A stretch of DNA of 64,000 nt from Agapanthus africanus (taxonomy: Eukaryota; Streptophyta; Magnoliopsida; Asparagales; Amaryllidaceae). The stretch lies in NCBI GenBank assembly GCA_030015575.1, contig JASDDO010000019.1, forward strand, positions 515,564,986 to 515,628,985, given 5' to 3'. Numbering within the stretch: position 1 is the first letter of the stretch; each line of letters opens with the position of its first letter. The notes beneath the pieces are model-generated. The model had not been told where the DNA came from. It saw nothing but the letters and a program-made list of their open reading frames with translations, and searched no databases. Of the stretch, positions 33,869 through 45,855 are shown in pieces. Made by a program: the position numbers and the translations under genes.

Positions 33869-34911
33869 GATATGAAGAGAGAGAAAGAAAGGTAGAGAAA
33901 AGGAAGGGAAAAAGAATGTGATATTTTTTTTATAGTTTATATATTAACAGAAGAATGAAATATACACACAAAAAGAATATGGACAAAAACAATCACGACA
34001 CAAAAATACCACACACCTAATCGTTCTAGGGTTCACCTAGGTCAACTAGACCTGCTCCAGAACTTGATTGTCGAAGTAAAACTGTGTCGAGAAATGGGCT
34101 CAAGATACACTGATCACGAGGCCAGGTAAGTGCAGAGATAAGGGGAGGTTTTCCAACGCTTTCGTGAAGTTCCTTAATTAAATAACCCTTTCTCTTTTGG
34201 CGGTTTCGCCGTTAACACTTTCCTAGACACCCCGTAAACAATATACCGTTAAGCAAGGTTCTAAACACAGTTAACTTCTCCTAGTGAGCGCGAAGTCCTT
34301 AAGGCTTAAAGTCTAGTTTCTTTTAAATTTTGTGCGGGTAAACGTTATGCTCAAGTTCGTGATTTGTGGGCCACGGAAAAGGTGATGAAATCCTTTACCG
34401 TATATTGTGGGGTTCGCTTGCCCTTAAGTCCGTATTAATTGATGCAATGCGCAATTCAATAAAAATTCTATAAAGAATCAAAAAATCGTTTTTTAGTTTA
34501 AGCGCGGCCCTGCAACAAATACGGGTTAGTCAATGTTTAGCGTTTGCTAGCGAACTTGCAAAGAATCCTGCAAAGAATAGTATATTGGATGCGTCGGATT
34601 TGAGAAGAAGGTGTTAGTAAAATACGTACCGTTAAGTTTTGGGTTAGGAAACCCCCGTTGAATCGAATCCGGTAAGCTTGACAAGTTCGCTTGCGCGGGT
34701 CAAACTACCCGGATCTTTGGCACTGTACTTTGCAATCATCTTAGCCTTGAATGTACACTTTGCTCCCCACAATCGCAGTTTGCAAATCTGCAAAAATCTG
34801 CACTCTTGCCCACAAAAATGATCAAAAACAACAAAAAGATTTTTTTTTTTTTTTTAAAATATATACAAAAAGAATATTAACCCGAATAACAAGAAAGAAA
34901 ATACGCTACCG
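33869..34911 (-). other. Element T untranslated leader
   Basis: Between the primer-binding site and the first reading frame. No gene is seen. It includes an AT-rich part with a T run at about 34840-34855. Confidence 0.5.
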
Positions 34912-34931
34912 TCTCCCAGGCAACGGCGCCA
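34912..34931 (-). other. Element T primer-binding site
   Basis: The reverse complement reads TGGCGCCGTTGCCTGGGAGA, matching the common Tat/Athila/Ogre primer-binding site apart from small changes. It stands about 20 bases from the apparent LTR end, farther than usual. Confidence 0.75.
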
Positions 34932-34952
34932 TTTGGTCGCATGCTTTTGGCG

Positions 34953-36663
34953 TGTCGGATTTTCAAAGTTCTAAAGTATAACAGCGATTAAGACGGTGTC
35001 GCTAAGCAGCTAGCCGGTTGAGCACGGGTCGATCCACAGGGAGATGGTTGTATGTCCTTTCTTGTTTTAGACGAGTCAATAAAGAATTTGTGTATGTTTG
35101 TTCGAGACTATCCTATATGTAATATTTGCAAATATAAAGTTGTTAAGAAAAAGATACGATAATGTAAGCTAAAGAAATCCGTACTCAAAACCTTTGAGCC
35201 GAGTCTTGACCAATTGAAGCTAGAGCAATCGGCAACAATGTGGATTAGGGGATTTAAGCGCGGTATTCGTGGAATCCGGCTTATTTACCCTTGTCCATCC
35301 GTTCTTGTCTCTTGCTTTCGCCTCCGGCTAAACCGAACGCAACCGGTCGCGGTTAGGAATCACCGTTACCTTGTTAGGGTAGGGTGCCTAACGGAGCGCT
35401 TGCGTATGGTTTGGGCGGAGTTCAATGGAAAATAACGGGAAAAGGAAATGAGCAAAGAAATGTTAACTTACAATATCATATGGATTCTTAACAACAACAA
35501 TAAATACAACATTCACAAAAAGAACCAAAAAGAGCAAAAGAAAAGAACAAAGAAAAGAAAAGATTACAAGTAATTAAGTGCATGAATTAAATTGCAAGAA
35601 AGTAAAGCAAGATAATAATAAGCAAGTAATAAAAAGCGATAAAAAGAACAAGAAACTAGAACTCAAGACAAGCATGTGATCAATAGCCAACCATTAAACT
35701 TGCAAGCTCAATCAAGAGGTTGCAAGATTAAGAGAAGGGTAAAGAACGCATGTGAAATGAAGCACTAATTCCATAAGAAAATACAACCCTTGAGATCAAT
35801 AACTAACCCTTAACCTTTCAAGCTCAATCAAGAGGTTGAAAGATCAAGAGGAAGCAAAAATCTCAAGGGGAAGCTAAACAAACAAGAATGATACAAAAAC
35901 CCTCATCTTCATTAATATCCACTCAATGCTCTCACTACATTTTCATGGAGGAAGAATGAAGAAGAAGAAGAAGAAGAAGAAGAAAACTAAAACTAACAAA
36001 AAGAAGGCATGAGAATGAACACCATGGCTTGACTCAGATCTGGGGTATTTATAGGAAGGGAAATGGAAACCTAGGGCAACAATATGGCTCAATATGAAGT
36101 ACCCAAACTGCCCCTGAGAATGAGGAGCCTGTACGGCAGCGGAACCGCGGCCTAGACTCCCTATTGGCCGCGGTTCTGCGGCCATGTAGTGGAGTTGGGT
36201 GGTCAAACTTTGTGGCTTTCCCTGGTTTTATGTTTCATCGTGTTTGCCAACTTTACACTGCACAAAATCTTCCAGAATATCTTCAGATTTCTTAGTCCAA
36301 GATTGCTTTATTATCTTTACTTTTGACTTTATCTCCCTCGAGCTCCGTGCACCCATTGATTCTTGTGCAGCCCCCCTCGTGCTCTGTGCTTGTCCCAGAC
36401 ACGAATGACCATTGTCGTATGTCTTGTCCCTGGAACTGGTACTCGGCACTGGACGGATATGGATGATCGGAACCCGGCTTTTATCTGCAGTCAGCAGATG
36501 TTCTGTATTTGGTGTAACTGTGGAGATTTTGTCTTGATTTGCAATATTTGTACTGGAAACCTGTAATCTGTAAATATGTAACAAACACGGATTAAAAGCA
36601 CCTACCTATAAACACACGAGCGTAAGAATGGGCGGTATAAAATGCAATATTCTGGTATGAACA
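34953..36663 (-). repeat. Element T 5' LTR
   Basis: About 1.7 kb, matching 29033-30729. It holds a GAA microsatellite (35955-35982) and a CCGCGG-type inverted repeat (36135-36183). Confidence 0.85.
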
Positions 36664-38058
36664 GGTCTGACGTTTACCACCCCTAGGCGAGATATGCGAC
36701 ATATCAGACGAACAGACCGGACTGTACGGTAAGTGTTACTGGTTGGATTCACAGGAGTGTGAGCGGGCTTGCTCGTCGATCTTCTGATCGCTCAATACCC
36801 GGGTGGCCGTTACGTTTAGCAGACCGCTTGCGGCTTGTGGGTGCTTGATATGATCATCATCTGCTGCCGGCGTATTGACGAGTCTTTAGAGTCCTACACA
36901 GAGGTTTCCTGGCTCAAGCGAAACGAAATAGGAGCGCATATGAGATATGTGTGGGACCGAGAATAATGCATGTATGTGATACCGTATTCTATTCTCGTGA
37001 TGAATGTATCGATTGGTTGTATGCGATATAACCTAGTTATCGAATCGAAGATTGATTCGATAAGTCGATACATTGGATACTAGTCGGTTATGTGCGACAT
37101 GACCGGATCATTGAATCAAGTGTTGATTTAATGATTTAATATATAATTATATATTTGATATATTACTTTGCATTAACTAGTATTGGTTCACTTTAAAAGC
37201 ATTTTCTCACTTGATGTACACAAGTTGTATATGTGATATACTTTTGTGCACATGATTGTATCATGTTTGATGATACATGCAAACTTGGTTAAGTGTATGA
37301 TTAAACCGTGGTTAGGGTTTTTTTTATTTATCTATTCATTTATTTATTTATTTATTTTGGCAAAAAGAGATAAGGTGGCTTTCTTTGTTTGCTTGTTGAA
37401 GCTTCATGAAGCTTTGAACAAGTCCACCAATTTTGTCTCATGCTTAACCCTAACCATTCAACCTAACCCTAGTTCATTCTCTACACCTAACCATGGTTGG
37501 TATATGATAAGTATTCATATTATTTTCTATTTGGAAATATACTTATCACATTCTTTCTTCTTCTTCTTCATCTTCAACAATGAAGAAAGCTTGCCTCCAT
37601 CAATGGCAACATGAGAAAAAGAGTGAGAAATCCAATTCTAAAGTGAACCCACTTCCTATTTCTTCATCCTCTACCACTTGACAAGTAGTATAGGGTGTTT
37701 TCTTCACAAGTTTCATGGCTTGGTGAAGTTGGAGCTTGATCTTGTGTTGCCTCGACGTAGATCATCTTCGGCATCGAAGTCGACGACCTTGCCCGCCCAT
37801 TTCTCCGATGAAGCCGATGCTAGAGTCCGGGATCCGATATGGACAGCGGAGGGACGTCATCGCGGAGCCTAGGGAGTGGAGGACCGGATCTACAAAGATT
37901 GTAGTCACTTTCCTTTAGCGATAAATTCGTTTATTTGCATTGCATCGCCTATACATCTAGTTAACGATCCGTATTAGGGTTTGTAGGCACATGAAAAACT
38001 AGAATTGGCCATGTTTGATCACTTGTAAGACCTCATTTGTGTGCCTAGGATCCCTACA
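36664..38058 (+). repeat. Element C 5' LTR, second part
   Basis: It resumes with the duplicated GGTCT, runs to GATCCCTACA and matches 55248-56657. It has a GATAAGTAT (37506) with ATACTTATC (37549) hairpin and an AAGCTTCATGAAGCTT palindrome near 37399. Confidence 0.95.
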
Positions 38059-38082
38059 GTGGTATCAGATCCTAGCTAGAGC
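38059..38082 (+). other. Element C primer-binding site
   Basis: GTGGTATCAGATCCTAGC follows the LTR, one base off the usual TGGTATCAGAGC. Confidence 0.85.
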
Positions 38083-40828
38083 TTTAGGCGATGTGTAGAC
38101 GACGCTAGAAGTCCGATCGAACCCGATATCCCCTATTTCAACCCTCTCTGTACAATTTTTCAAACAGTAGATTTTTGTGAATTAAAAATTCTCAGAAAAA
38201 CATGCAGGAAAAAATTAGAATTACTGTGAAGTACGGACCCCTAATTCAACAATTTGACCGCGGAACCGCGGCCAAACCAGGGGTTTTGCCGCGGTTCCGC
38301 GGCCAAAATTGTGACTTAGTCTCTGAAATTTCATGTAATTATTCTTAGGTCCTTTCTTGTTAATTTTTTCTGTGAATATTTTAATTTCACTCAAGTGTTG
38401 AGTTTTCTAAGGTTGTATTGGGGACTCGTTGATTCGATCAGATAATTTATCTTCGTTTAAGTTTTTCCGGATATTTTAGAAACTGTTAAAAAGTTCGACC
38501 GGATATAAATACCCACTTTTTCCCCTGTCAGGAAATTTCCAAGTGTTGGATCTTTCCGTAGTTTAAGAACGTTCTAAGTAGTGCAAGTAACGCGATGGTT
38601 CCTCTAGAAGACAACAAACCTTAACTCGATTATGTGACCGTCTTGAACTGCCCTTTGAACCTTAGGGTTTGGGGCAGTACGGCATGCCACATGTGAGGCG
38701 TTGGCTTGACCCTTCTACGGCTGGACCGTTGGTACTGAGGCACGAAGTGAATGTTTTAAAACTTATTTCATGCGTTGAGCTGTTTCGGGAAAACTTGGGT
38801 GTTCGAATGTTCGATCGGAAAGTTTAACATTTTCTATTTATCTGGAATGTGATACAATAATTGGAATTCACAAGTAGTTATGAGATAACTGAATGAATGC
38901 TATAAATCTAGCGGTTTAGTCTCACTTGATCGGTTGCCACGGAATTTTGATATGATCAAAAGTCCGTCGCAATCACGTAGGGTACGCGGATACTCGCCGG
39001 GTAAACTTAATAGACAGCCTCACCCCATAGCCCCGACCAAGTGACTGTAGGTGAACCCCGTCGCCGAAAGCATCCGTTCGAGTGCTCACGGTAGCGATGT
39101 TCCTCCTTAGTGCACTTCGTCGACGGTATCGGGGGTGCGGCTGCCTACTAAAGTTTGCGACGAGCATTCGATCAAAATGTCGGGAATCTTGTTGAATTGC
39201 CCGACTTGATATTGAAAAGAGTTTTCGATAATGAGACTAAAATGCGGGGTTTATAATTGTTAGGCATGTGATGTCTAAGTATTTCATTTGATTAGGCATG
39301 CGATGTCTAAAGAGGATGCGGATTCCAACTGTTGTAATTTTACACTTTCTTTTCTGTGACCGTAAATGTAATATGTGATATCGCCGGTTTCGTTGCTATA
39401 TGTCAACGACAATTGGGATGCGCATATTTACTTACGTTGATGGCATGTGATGTTATGTGTTGCTGGATATGTTATATTGGATCGTCGTGTTTGAATAGCC
39501 GGGGGGTTTTATATGAGATGAGTGTTTTTCATTTTCATTCATGTAAAAACTTGTATGTAATATACTTTTATTGGGGCACTTCCAGGTTGCGGAAGATATC
39601 ACCTTTTGTGTATTATTTACTTTTTCGCACTGGGATAGACCCAAGGAGGAGAGCACAAGTAACCGGGTTCTGGAATCCAGTGGGAGACCAACTCGAGGAG
39701 TCGAGTCCGGGTCTCCTAACTCTAGAATTGGTAGGGTTGCTTGCCGCTCTCGTAGGGGTCTAGGGGTGTGGGTTTGGCTATTCATCGCGACCGTGGAATC
39801 CGTGTTTTATACTGGCTCGTATTGAAAACACGGACGTCCTAGTATATCCAATATTTCATATGATTCTTCTGCTGCGATATCTGTGATGTGATTATGTGAT
39901 ATGTTCTGTGATGGATATTGTATATAGTATATATGATATATTATATAGACGTTGCTTATGTTTTACACCCGCGCTAGCCCTGCCTCGCTCTGGCGTTAGT
40001 TACCTAACCTAACGGTGCAGACGGGACATCGAGGCGAATGCGGATGGCATAAGCGTACGTTATATTTATCTGTGATGTTTAGGTGGATTTAAATGATGGG
40101 ATATTCATTAATGAGATTAATGAAAGTAAATAAACCTAATTGATGTTGTGTAATCGAATTTTAAAATAAAACAGGTAGCTACAGTTCTTGCTTTGCATCG
40201 CGGTGTACATTATAGAATATCCTGCACCTTATTCGATGAGGAAAGGACCGAGATCCCTTCACCGGGAGTGACTTCTTTAGCAATAACTGGCAGATGCTAC
40301 AACCCTCGGTTTGTCTTTTGATTGCTTCTATAGTTTCTGCTTTGCACAGTGATATATATGATATATCCCGCACCTCATTCGACGAGGAAAGGGCCGACGA
40401 TCCCTTCACCGGGAGTGACCCCTTTAGCAAAACTAGAAAAGCTTCAAAAACATTCCATTTAAAAACCATTTGATTCCGCAACGAGATCAAGTTCAAAGCG
40501 TTAAAGGTTTTCACAAAAACCATTCGCAACCCTCCGTCATTTTAGGAAGTAGAGTACTTAGTATTCGTGCTACGTTTGTCAACCATAGCCGAGGCGTAGT
40601 GTGCGGTAGCTAAGTGATGTCTTCCTATACAGCATATGATGCGATTAGTTAGGACAGTCATGTGGCTTTGTTGACCTTAGCCAAGGGTCATATGGGTGGG
40701 TCTAATTAATCACGAAATGATGGGTAGAACTTGACTAGTATCTATGATTTGTTGACCTTAGCCAAGGTCATAGGTGCTAGGGGTAAAAACCATTATCGGG
40801 AGTTTCAAGTGTTGAAATTTGCAATGAG
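38083..40828 (+). other. Element C structured leader, main part
   Basis: Collinear with the A and B leaders, with no gag seen. CCGCGG inverted repeat at 38258-38305; subfamily III domain at 38992-39164; long hairpin at about 39360-39446; tandem modules at 40202-40278 and 40350-40425; triple array at 40570-40780. Hairpin 2 is CATGTGGC (40659) with GTCATATG (40687). Element D interrupts it after ATGAG (40824-40828); it resumes at 51264. Confidence 0.8.
38992..39164 (+). other. Long-range stem domain in the C leader
   Basis: Nested stems: ACTCG (38992) with CGAG (39161), AAACTT (39003) with AAGTTT (39151), AGCC (39016) with GGCT (39139), CACC (39021) with GGTG (39134). Enclosed is GC-rich sequence with further short stems. 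The same domain is in D, in reverse, at about 47920-48090. Confidence 0.6.
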
Positions 40829-43064
40829 TGTAGGATTCCTAGGCACTCTAGTGAGGTCTCACAAGTGATCAAACATGCACAAATAAAATTTTACGGGTGC
40901 CTACAAACCCGACTACGGATCGTTTACTAGATATTTAGGCGAAACAAAAACAAGTTAACAATTTAACTAAGGGAACGGACATACAACCTTTGTAGATCCG
41001 GTCCACCATCTCCACGGCTCCGCAACAAAGTCCCCTCGGCTGTCCAAAATGAATCCGGAACTCAAGTATCGGTATCATCGAAGAATGGGCGAGCTTGATC
41101 GTCGGTTCAATGCCGAAGATGATCTACGTCGAGATATCGCAAGAACAAGCTCCAACTTCATCAAGCTTGGAAAACTTGTGAAGGAAACACCCTATACTAC
41201 TTGGCAATAGATAGAGGATGAAGAAATAGGAAGTGGGTAAACTTTAGTTTTGGATTTCTCACACTTTTTCAACACTTGCCATTGGAGTAGCAAGCTATAT
41301 CCATGGAAGAAGAAGATGAAGAAGAAGAAGATGATATGATAACTTCTTTTTTTTTTTTTGAAATAGAAAATAAAATACAATACTTATCATATCATTGACC
41401 ATGGTTTAGTGTAGAGACTTAACTTAGGTTAGATAGTGGTTAGGGTTAGATAAAAGACAAGAATGGTGGACTAAGGTCAAAGCTTCAAGAAGCTTTCAAA
41501 TAAAAACAAATCTAGCAACCATTCTTATCTCTTTATCTTTCCTTTTTCCAAAATAAATAAAAGGAATAAATAAATGATTAAGTAAATGAAAAAGAAACCC
41601 TAATCACCAATTAACCATGGTTTAACACTTTACACAAAACCAAGCAAGAATGTATCATCAAACATGATACAATCATGTGCACAAAACTATATCGAATATA
41701 CAATGTGCACATCCGCGTGAGAAAATCCATTTAAAGTGAACCGATACTAGTTAATGCAAAGTAATATATCAAATATATAATTATGTATTAAATCATTAAA
41801 TCAACACTTGATTTAACGATCCGGTCATATCGCATATAACCGGCTAGTATCCAATGTGTCGGCTTATCGAATCAATCCTTGATTCGATAACTAGGTTATA
41901 TCGCATATAACCATTCGATACATTGATCGCGAGAATCAAACACGGTATCACATACACGCATTATTCTCGGTCCCGCACATATCTCATATGCACTCCTATT
42001 TCGTTTCGCTTGAACCAGGAAACCTCTGTGTAGGACTCTAAAGACTCGTCAATATGCCGGTAGCAGATGATGATCATATCATGCACCCACAAGCCGCAAG
42101 CGGTCTGCCAAACGTAACGGCCACCCGGGTATTGAGCGATCAGAAGATCGACGAGCAAGACCGCTCACACTCCTGCGAATCCGACCAGTAACACTACCGT
42201 ATAGTCCGGTCTGTTCGTCTGATATGTCGCATATCTCGCCTAGGGGTGGTAAACGTCAGACCCCAATAGCTCGATAAGTCATGCCGACGTAGGGTCCATA
42301 ACATTCGTGAAACTACTGATAACACTTACCAGTATATCACTGCAACCCTGGCCAGGGATTTCCTGTTATGGCCAGTCGAGCATTGCACAACATCAACCCC
42401 CAATACCGGGAGAGACGAATCCCCTCCTATCGCTCATTGCCTCCATGTGAATCGGGACTGTACCCAAAAACCACCTGTTTGCACAACTCAGTAGAGCCGT
42501 GGTAGGGTGGAAATCAAAGCACAGTGGGAGACACACAAGACTCTATGACGATCTCGGGTCAACAGACTAAGCTGTACCAGTGTCACCAGAGAACTGCCAT
42601 CTGACGTGAGGTATAATACCATCTGGGAGTTCTCGGCGAGTCCGTTCAGTGTACCCAGTCTCTACTGAGCACCCGCATACCATCTTCGATGTCAAACACC
42701 AATGGATATGGGATCATCCATCGCCCATCGCATGGGTCGAGAAGATATGCGCTAGTCTACTCTGGAATATCGATGCCCCGTCTCGATATTCCCTCGACTA
42801 GGAACATTTCAAGGATGTACTCTTGGACTACCCAGGCCCCACTAGTATGATCTACATCATAGTCCCTGGAAGTCGAGTACACATCCTATGGGCTTTATCA
42901 ACATGTAATCAGAGAGACAGAAAGTATACATGTTAAGATAAAGTGCAACCAGATAGCGTACTATCATGTCGAGCAAGAAAGTCCTTTCTATATATGTCCC
43001 AGCATCCACTACAATATACATCCTATGTACAGTAATGGCCTCTAGGGCATACATATAACTAACA
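40829..43064 (-). repeat. Element D 3' LTR
   Basis: 2236 bp, almost identical to 49023-51258. Paired palindromes lie near 41795-41925, including TATCGAATCAA-TCC-TTGATTCGATA with 11 bp perfect arms. Confidence 0.97.
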
Positions 43065-43079
43065 ATCTCCCACTTGCAC

Positions 43080-45855
43080 TAGGGCCATCTGATAGCAGTG
43101 GTGTAGTATCTCATACTCAACCATCCCCTAAAAGTCTCTCTTTAGGAAAAGGGCCTTCGTGAGTGGATCCGCCGTGTTGTCCTCTGAGTCTACTCTCCTA
43201 ACCTCGATCACCCTGGAGATCATCTATCTCCATGATCAGGTGATGCTGCCTTAGATTATGTCTGGGTCACTGATGGGACCAGTGTTCCAGGGCCAAAGCC
43301 TCAGTTCCATTGTCACACAATGGTAGGAACCTAGTTCATCATATGAACCAATATACACCCAAACTTCCTCTTTGGTAGTATCTTCAATAGCGATGTTACC
43401 AGCCTTTATCGTCTAGTTTGCCACGGTATCTAGCTTGGAACTTTTCAACATACCGTCCCTTTTACTTAGGGTAAAGACAGTGCCTGTGACTGACATTCAG
43501 TCATCTTTATCACCCTGGAACACTTCCAGTGATTCTGCCCAGGATCTATTGATACCATCTCACTACATCTAGTGAGAATCCTACCATCCAATTAATCTAT
43601 CTCATAGATGAAAACTCAGGATTTAGGAGGTATCACTTTGATCCTATTTGGAGAATCCTTGTGATAATAGGAGATTGATCGATCGTAGTATAGGAAACTT
43701 TCTTCCTATCAAGAGTATGTTGTCTTCGTACAATACGAAGATGACCACATTACTCTCTACTACCCTTTTGTATATACAAGGTTTGTCTACCATTTTGATG
43801 AAGTCAAACACTTTGACTATCACATCAAAACAGACGTTCCAACTCCGCGATGCCTGCTTCATTATGTAAAGCAACTTGCACACGTTTCCGCTGCTCCCAC
43901 TGTTTACGAAGACCTCTGGCTGTGTTCTTATAGACGTTCTCTTCTAAATCAGTATTTAGAAAAGCAGTCATGGCACCCAACCGCCAGATATCGTAGTCAT
44001 GGTATGTAGCCGTGGTAAGTAGGATCTGGATAGACTTAAGCATAGCTACTGGAAAAAGGTTTCATCATTATCCACACCTGGTCGATGACGAAAACCTTTA
44101 ACAAGTCTAGCTTTGAAAGTCTCAACTTTTCCATGTACACCAAGTAATCTTCTCAAGATATACTTGCTCCTGATGGGGATTTAACCCTTCAGATATAGCA
44201 ACCAAAGTCCATACTTTGTTGGTGTATATGGATTCCATCTCAGACCGCTAAGCATCCAGCCATTCTTACAGAGTCCCTACTCTCGATGGCCTGCTCGAAA
44301 CTAGTTGGGTCATCATCTCATGATGCAATCCTTACTCCCACTGTCATCGAGAAACTGAGGTATCTCTCAGGTGGGTGAGGAACCTTACCAGATCGGCGGA
44401 GAGGCTGAGGTTCGTCGGAAACTATTGAATCCTTTGGTTGTACCAAATCATTAGCAGTTTTGTACAGCTGGAACCTTTCCAGTTCTACAGAACTGATCTT
44501 GCCTCGATCTTGTCCGGATTTTGCTTTTGACATAGGCCGGACAATCCCAAATCTTAACTTACTTAAGAGATAGGTTCTTCCCATACCATATCTTATATGG
44601 AGTGGTAGGCAGTGATTTGATTCGAACCTAATTCAATAGGTATGCAACTTCATAAGTGCATAACTCCCAAAAGGAAAAAGGTAACTCAGTAGTACTCATC
44701 ATAGAGCACACCATATCATATAGGGTGCGATTGCTCCGCCCCGATATACCATCGTGTTATGGTGTATTCGGAGGAGTAATGCTGAGAGAGAATCTCATTC
44801 TCCTTTAGAATAGTCCAGGAATTCCATGCTCAAGTATTCTCCTCCTTGATCACATCAAAGGATATAATACTTATACCCGTATTTTGGTTCTCTACTTCTA
44901 ACTTATATTCTGTGAATACCTCAAAAGCTTCGGACTTATGTTTCAGCAGGAACATACGACTGAATCTTGAGAGATTATCAGAGAATATAATGGAGTATAA
45001 AGAACCAGTCCTGGCATGTGTAGACAGGAGACCTTACATACATCATCATGTATCGGTCCCAAGAGTTCATTAACTCTTTCTCTGTTTCCAATAAACAGAG
45101 CTATGGTCTTCTTATCTTTGTGACATGATTGGCGAGTTGCACAAGATGTAAATTCAAAACGATTTAAATATACATCTAAATGTAACTTCAGCCAGTCGGG
45201 TCGCATTGATCTGACCTAGTCTACAATACCTCAAGAAGAATCCGTTCATTTCTGAACTCTTCCTCTTGTGTGTGTTCCATATACTAAGAACTGTAGTTTG
45301 ATTTAGAACATCAATGCTTTTAGATAACGCACCTGAACCGATCAACTTTTGATATAGGAAATGTTCAAACATTATCCAACTATACAAAATTTTATCATTT
45401 CTTTACTTATAAAGAGACTGATATGATTTTGTATATCAGGTTCGGTATCTAATAACATTTGTTCAGAATCAATGTATTGTAATACAGGGTGACAGTGACC
45501 AACAGACTTGGCTGCAACTCTTGCCCCGTTTTCTGCCTCATGAAACTTATCACCCGTTCTCAGTTCTCTACCTTTCTGTAGCCCTATGTAAACTGATTAC
45601 ATATCTGGGATCCTGATCTGGTATCACATACCCAGGACGTAAAGGACACTGAGAAACAGTTCTCTGTAATGAACACACCCGAAGATGATGCATCAGCATG
45701 CACTCTCTTCGTTGGGCGGCACGGGAATTCTGGTATTCCCCAATTTCCTGCTCTGTCTTATAACAATTATAAGTTGGAGCGGGACCAACGTTCCCCAGCT
45801 CAGTATAACAAGCGGGTTCGGTCAATATTCCGTATTATTATCTTGATTAAGGCGT
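43080..45855 (-). pseudogene. Element D pol remnant
   Basis: Collinear with A, B and C pol on the reverse strand and heavily broken. Recognisable blocks are the integrase core near 44750-45070, the LYEDNILLIG region of reverse transcriptase near 43700, EPQPLRRSGKVPHPPERY near 44400, and RNase H pieces at 43100-43450. It is a fossil even though the LTRs are nearly identical. Confidence 0.8.

Larger units (their letters stand above)
29033..36663 (-). mobile_element. Element T: Tat-like Ty3/gypsy, non-autonomous, reverse strand
   Basis: 7.6 kb, flanked by GGTCT at 29028-29032 and 36664-36668. Reading the reverse strand: LTR (36663 to about 34953), primer-binding site containing TGGCGCCGTTGCC (typical of Tat, Athila and Ogre groups), about 4.2 kb internal, polypurine tract AAGTTTGGGGGTATT, LTR from 30729. 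No protease, reverse transcriptase or integrase is seen. The LTRs differ at about 20 sites plus small indels in 1.7 kb (about 1%), around half a million years. The coding part has a few breaks. Confidence 0.85.

Noticed and set aside
39356-39825. Open frames up to 135 residues over the C leader
   Set aside because: They lie across the conserved hairpin region, and their translations are not conserved in A or B.
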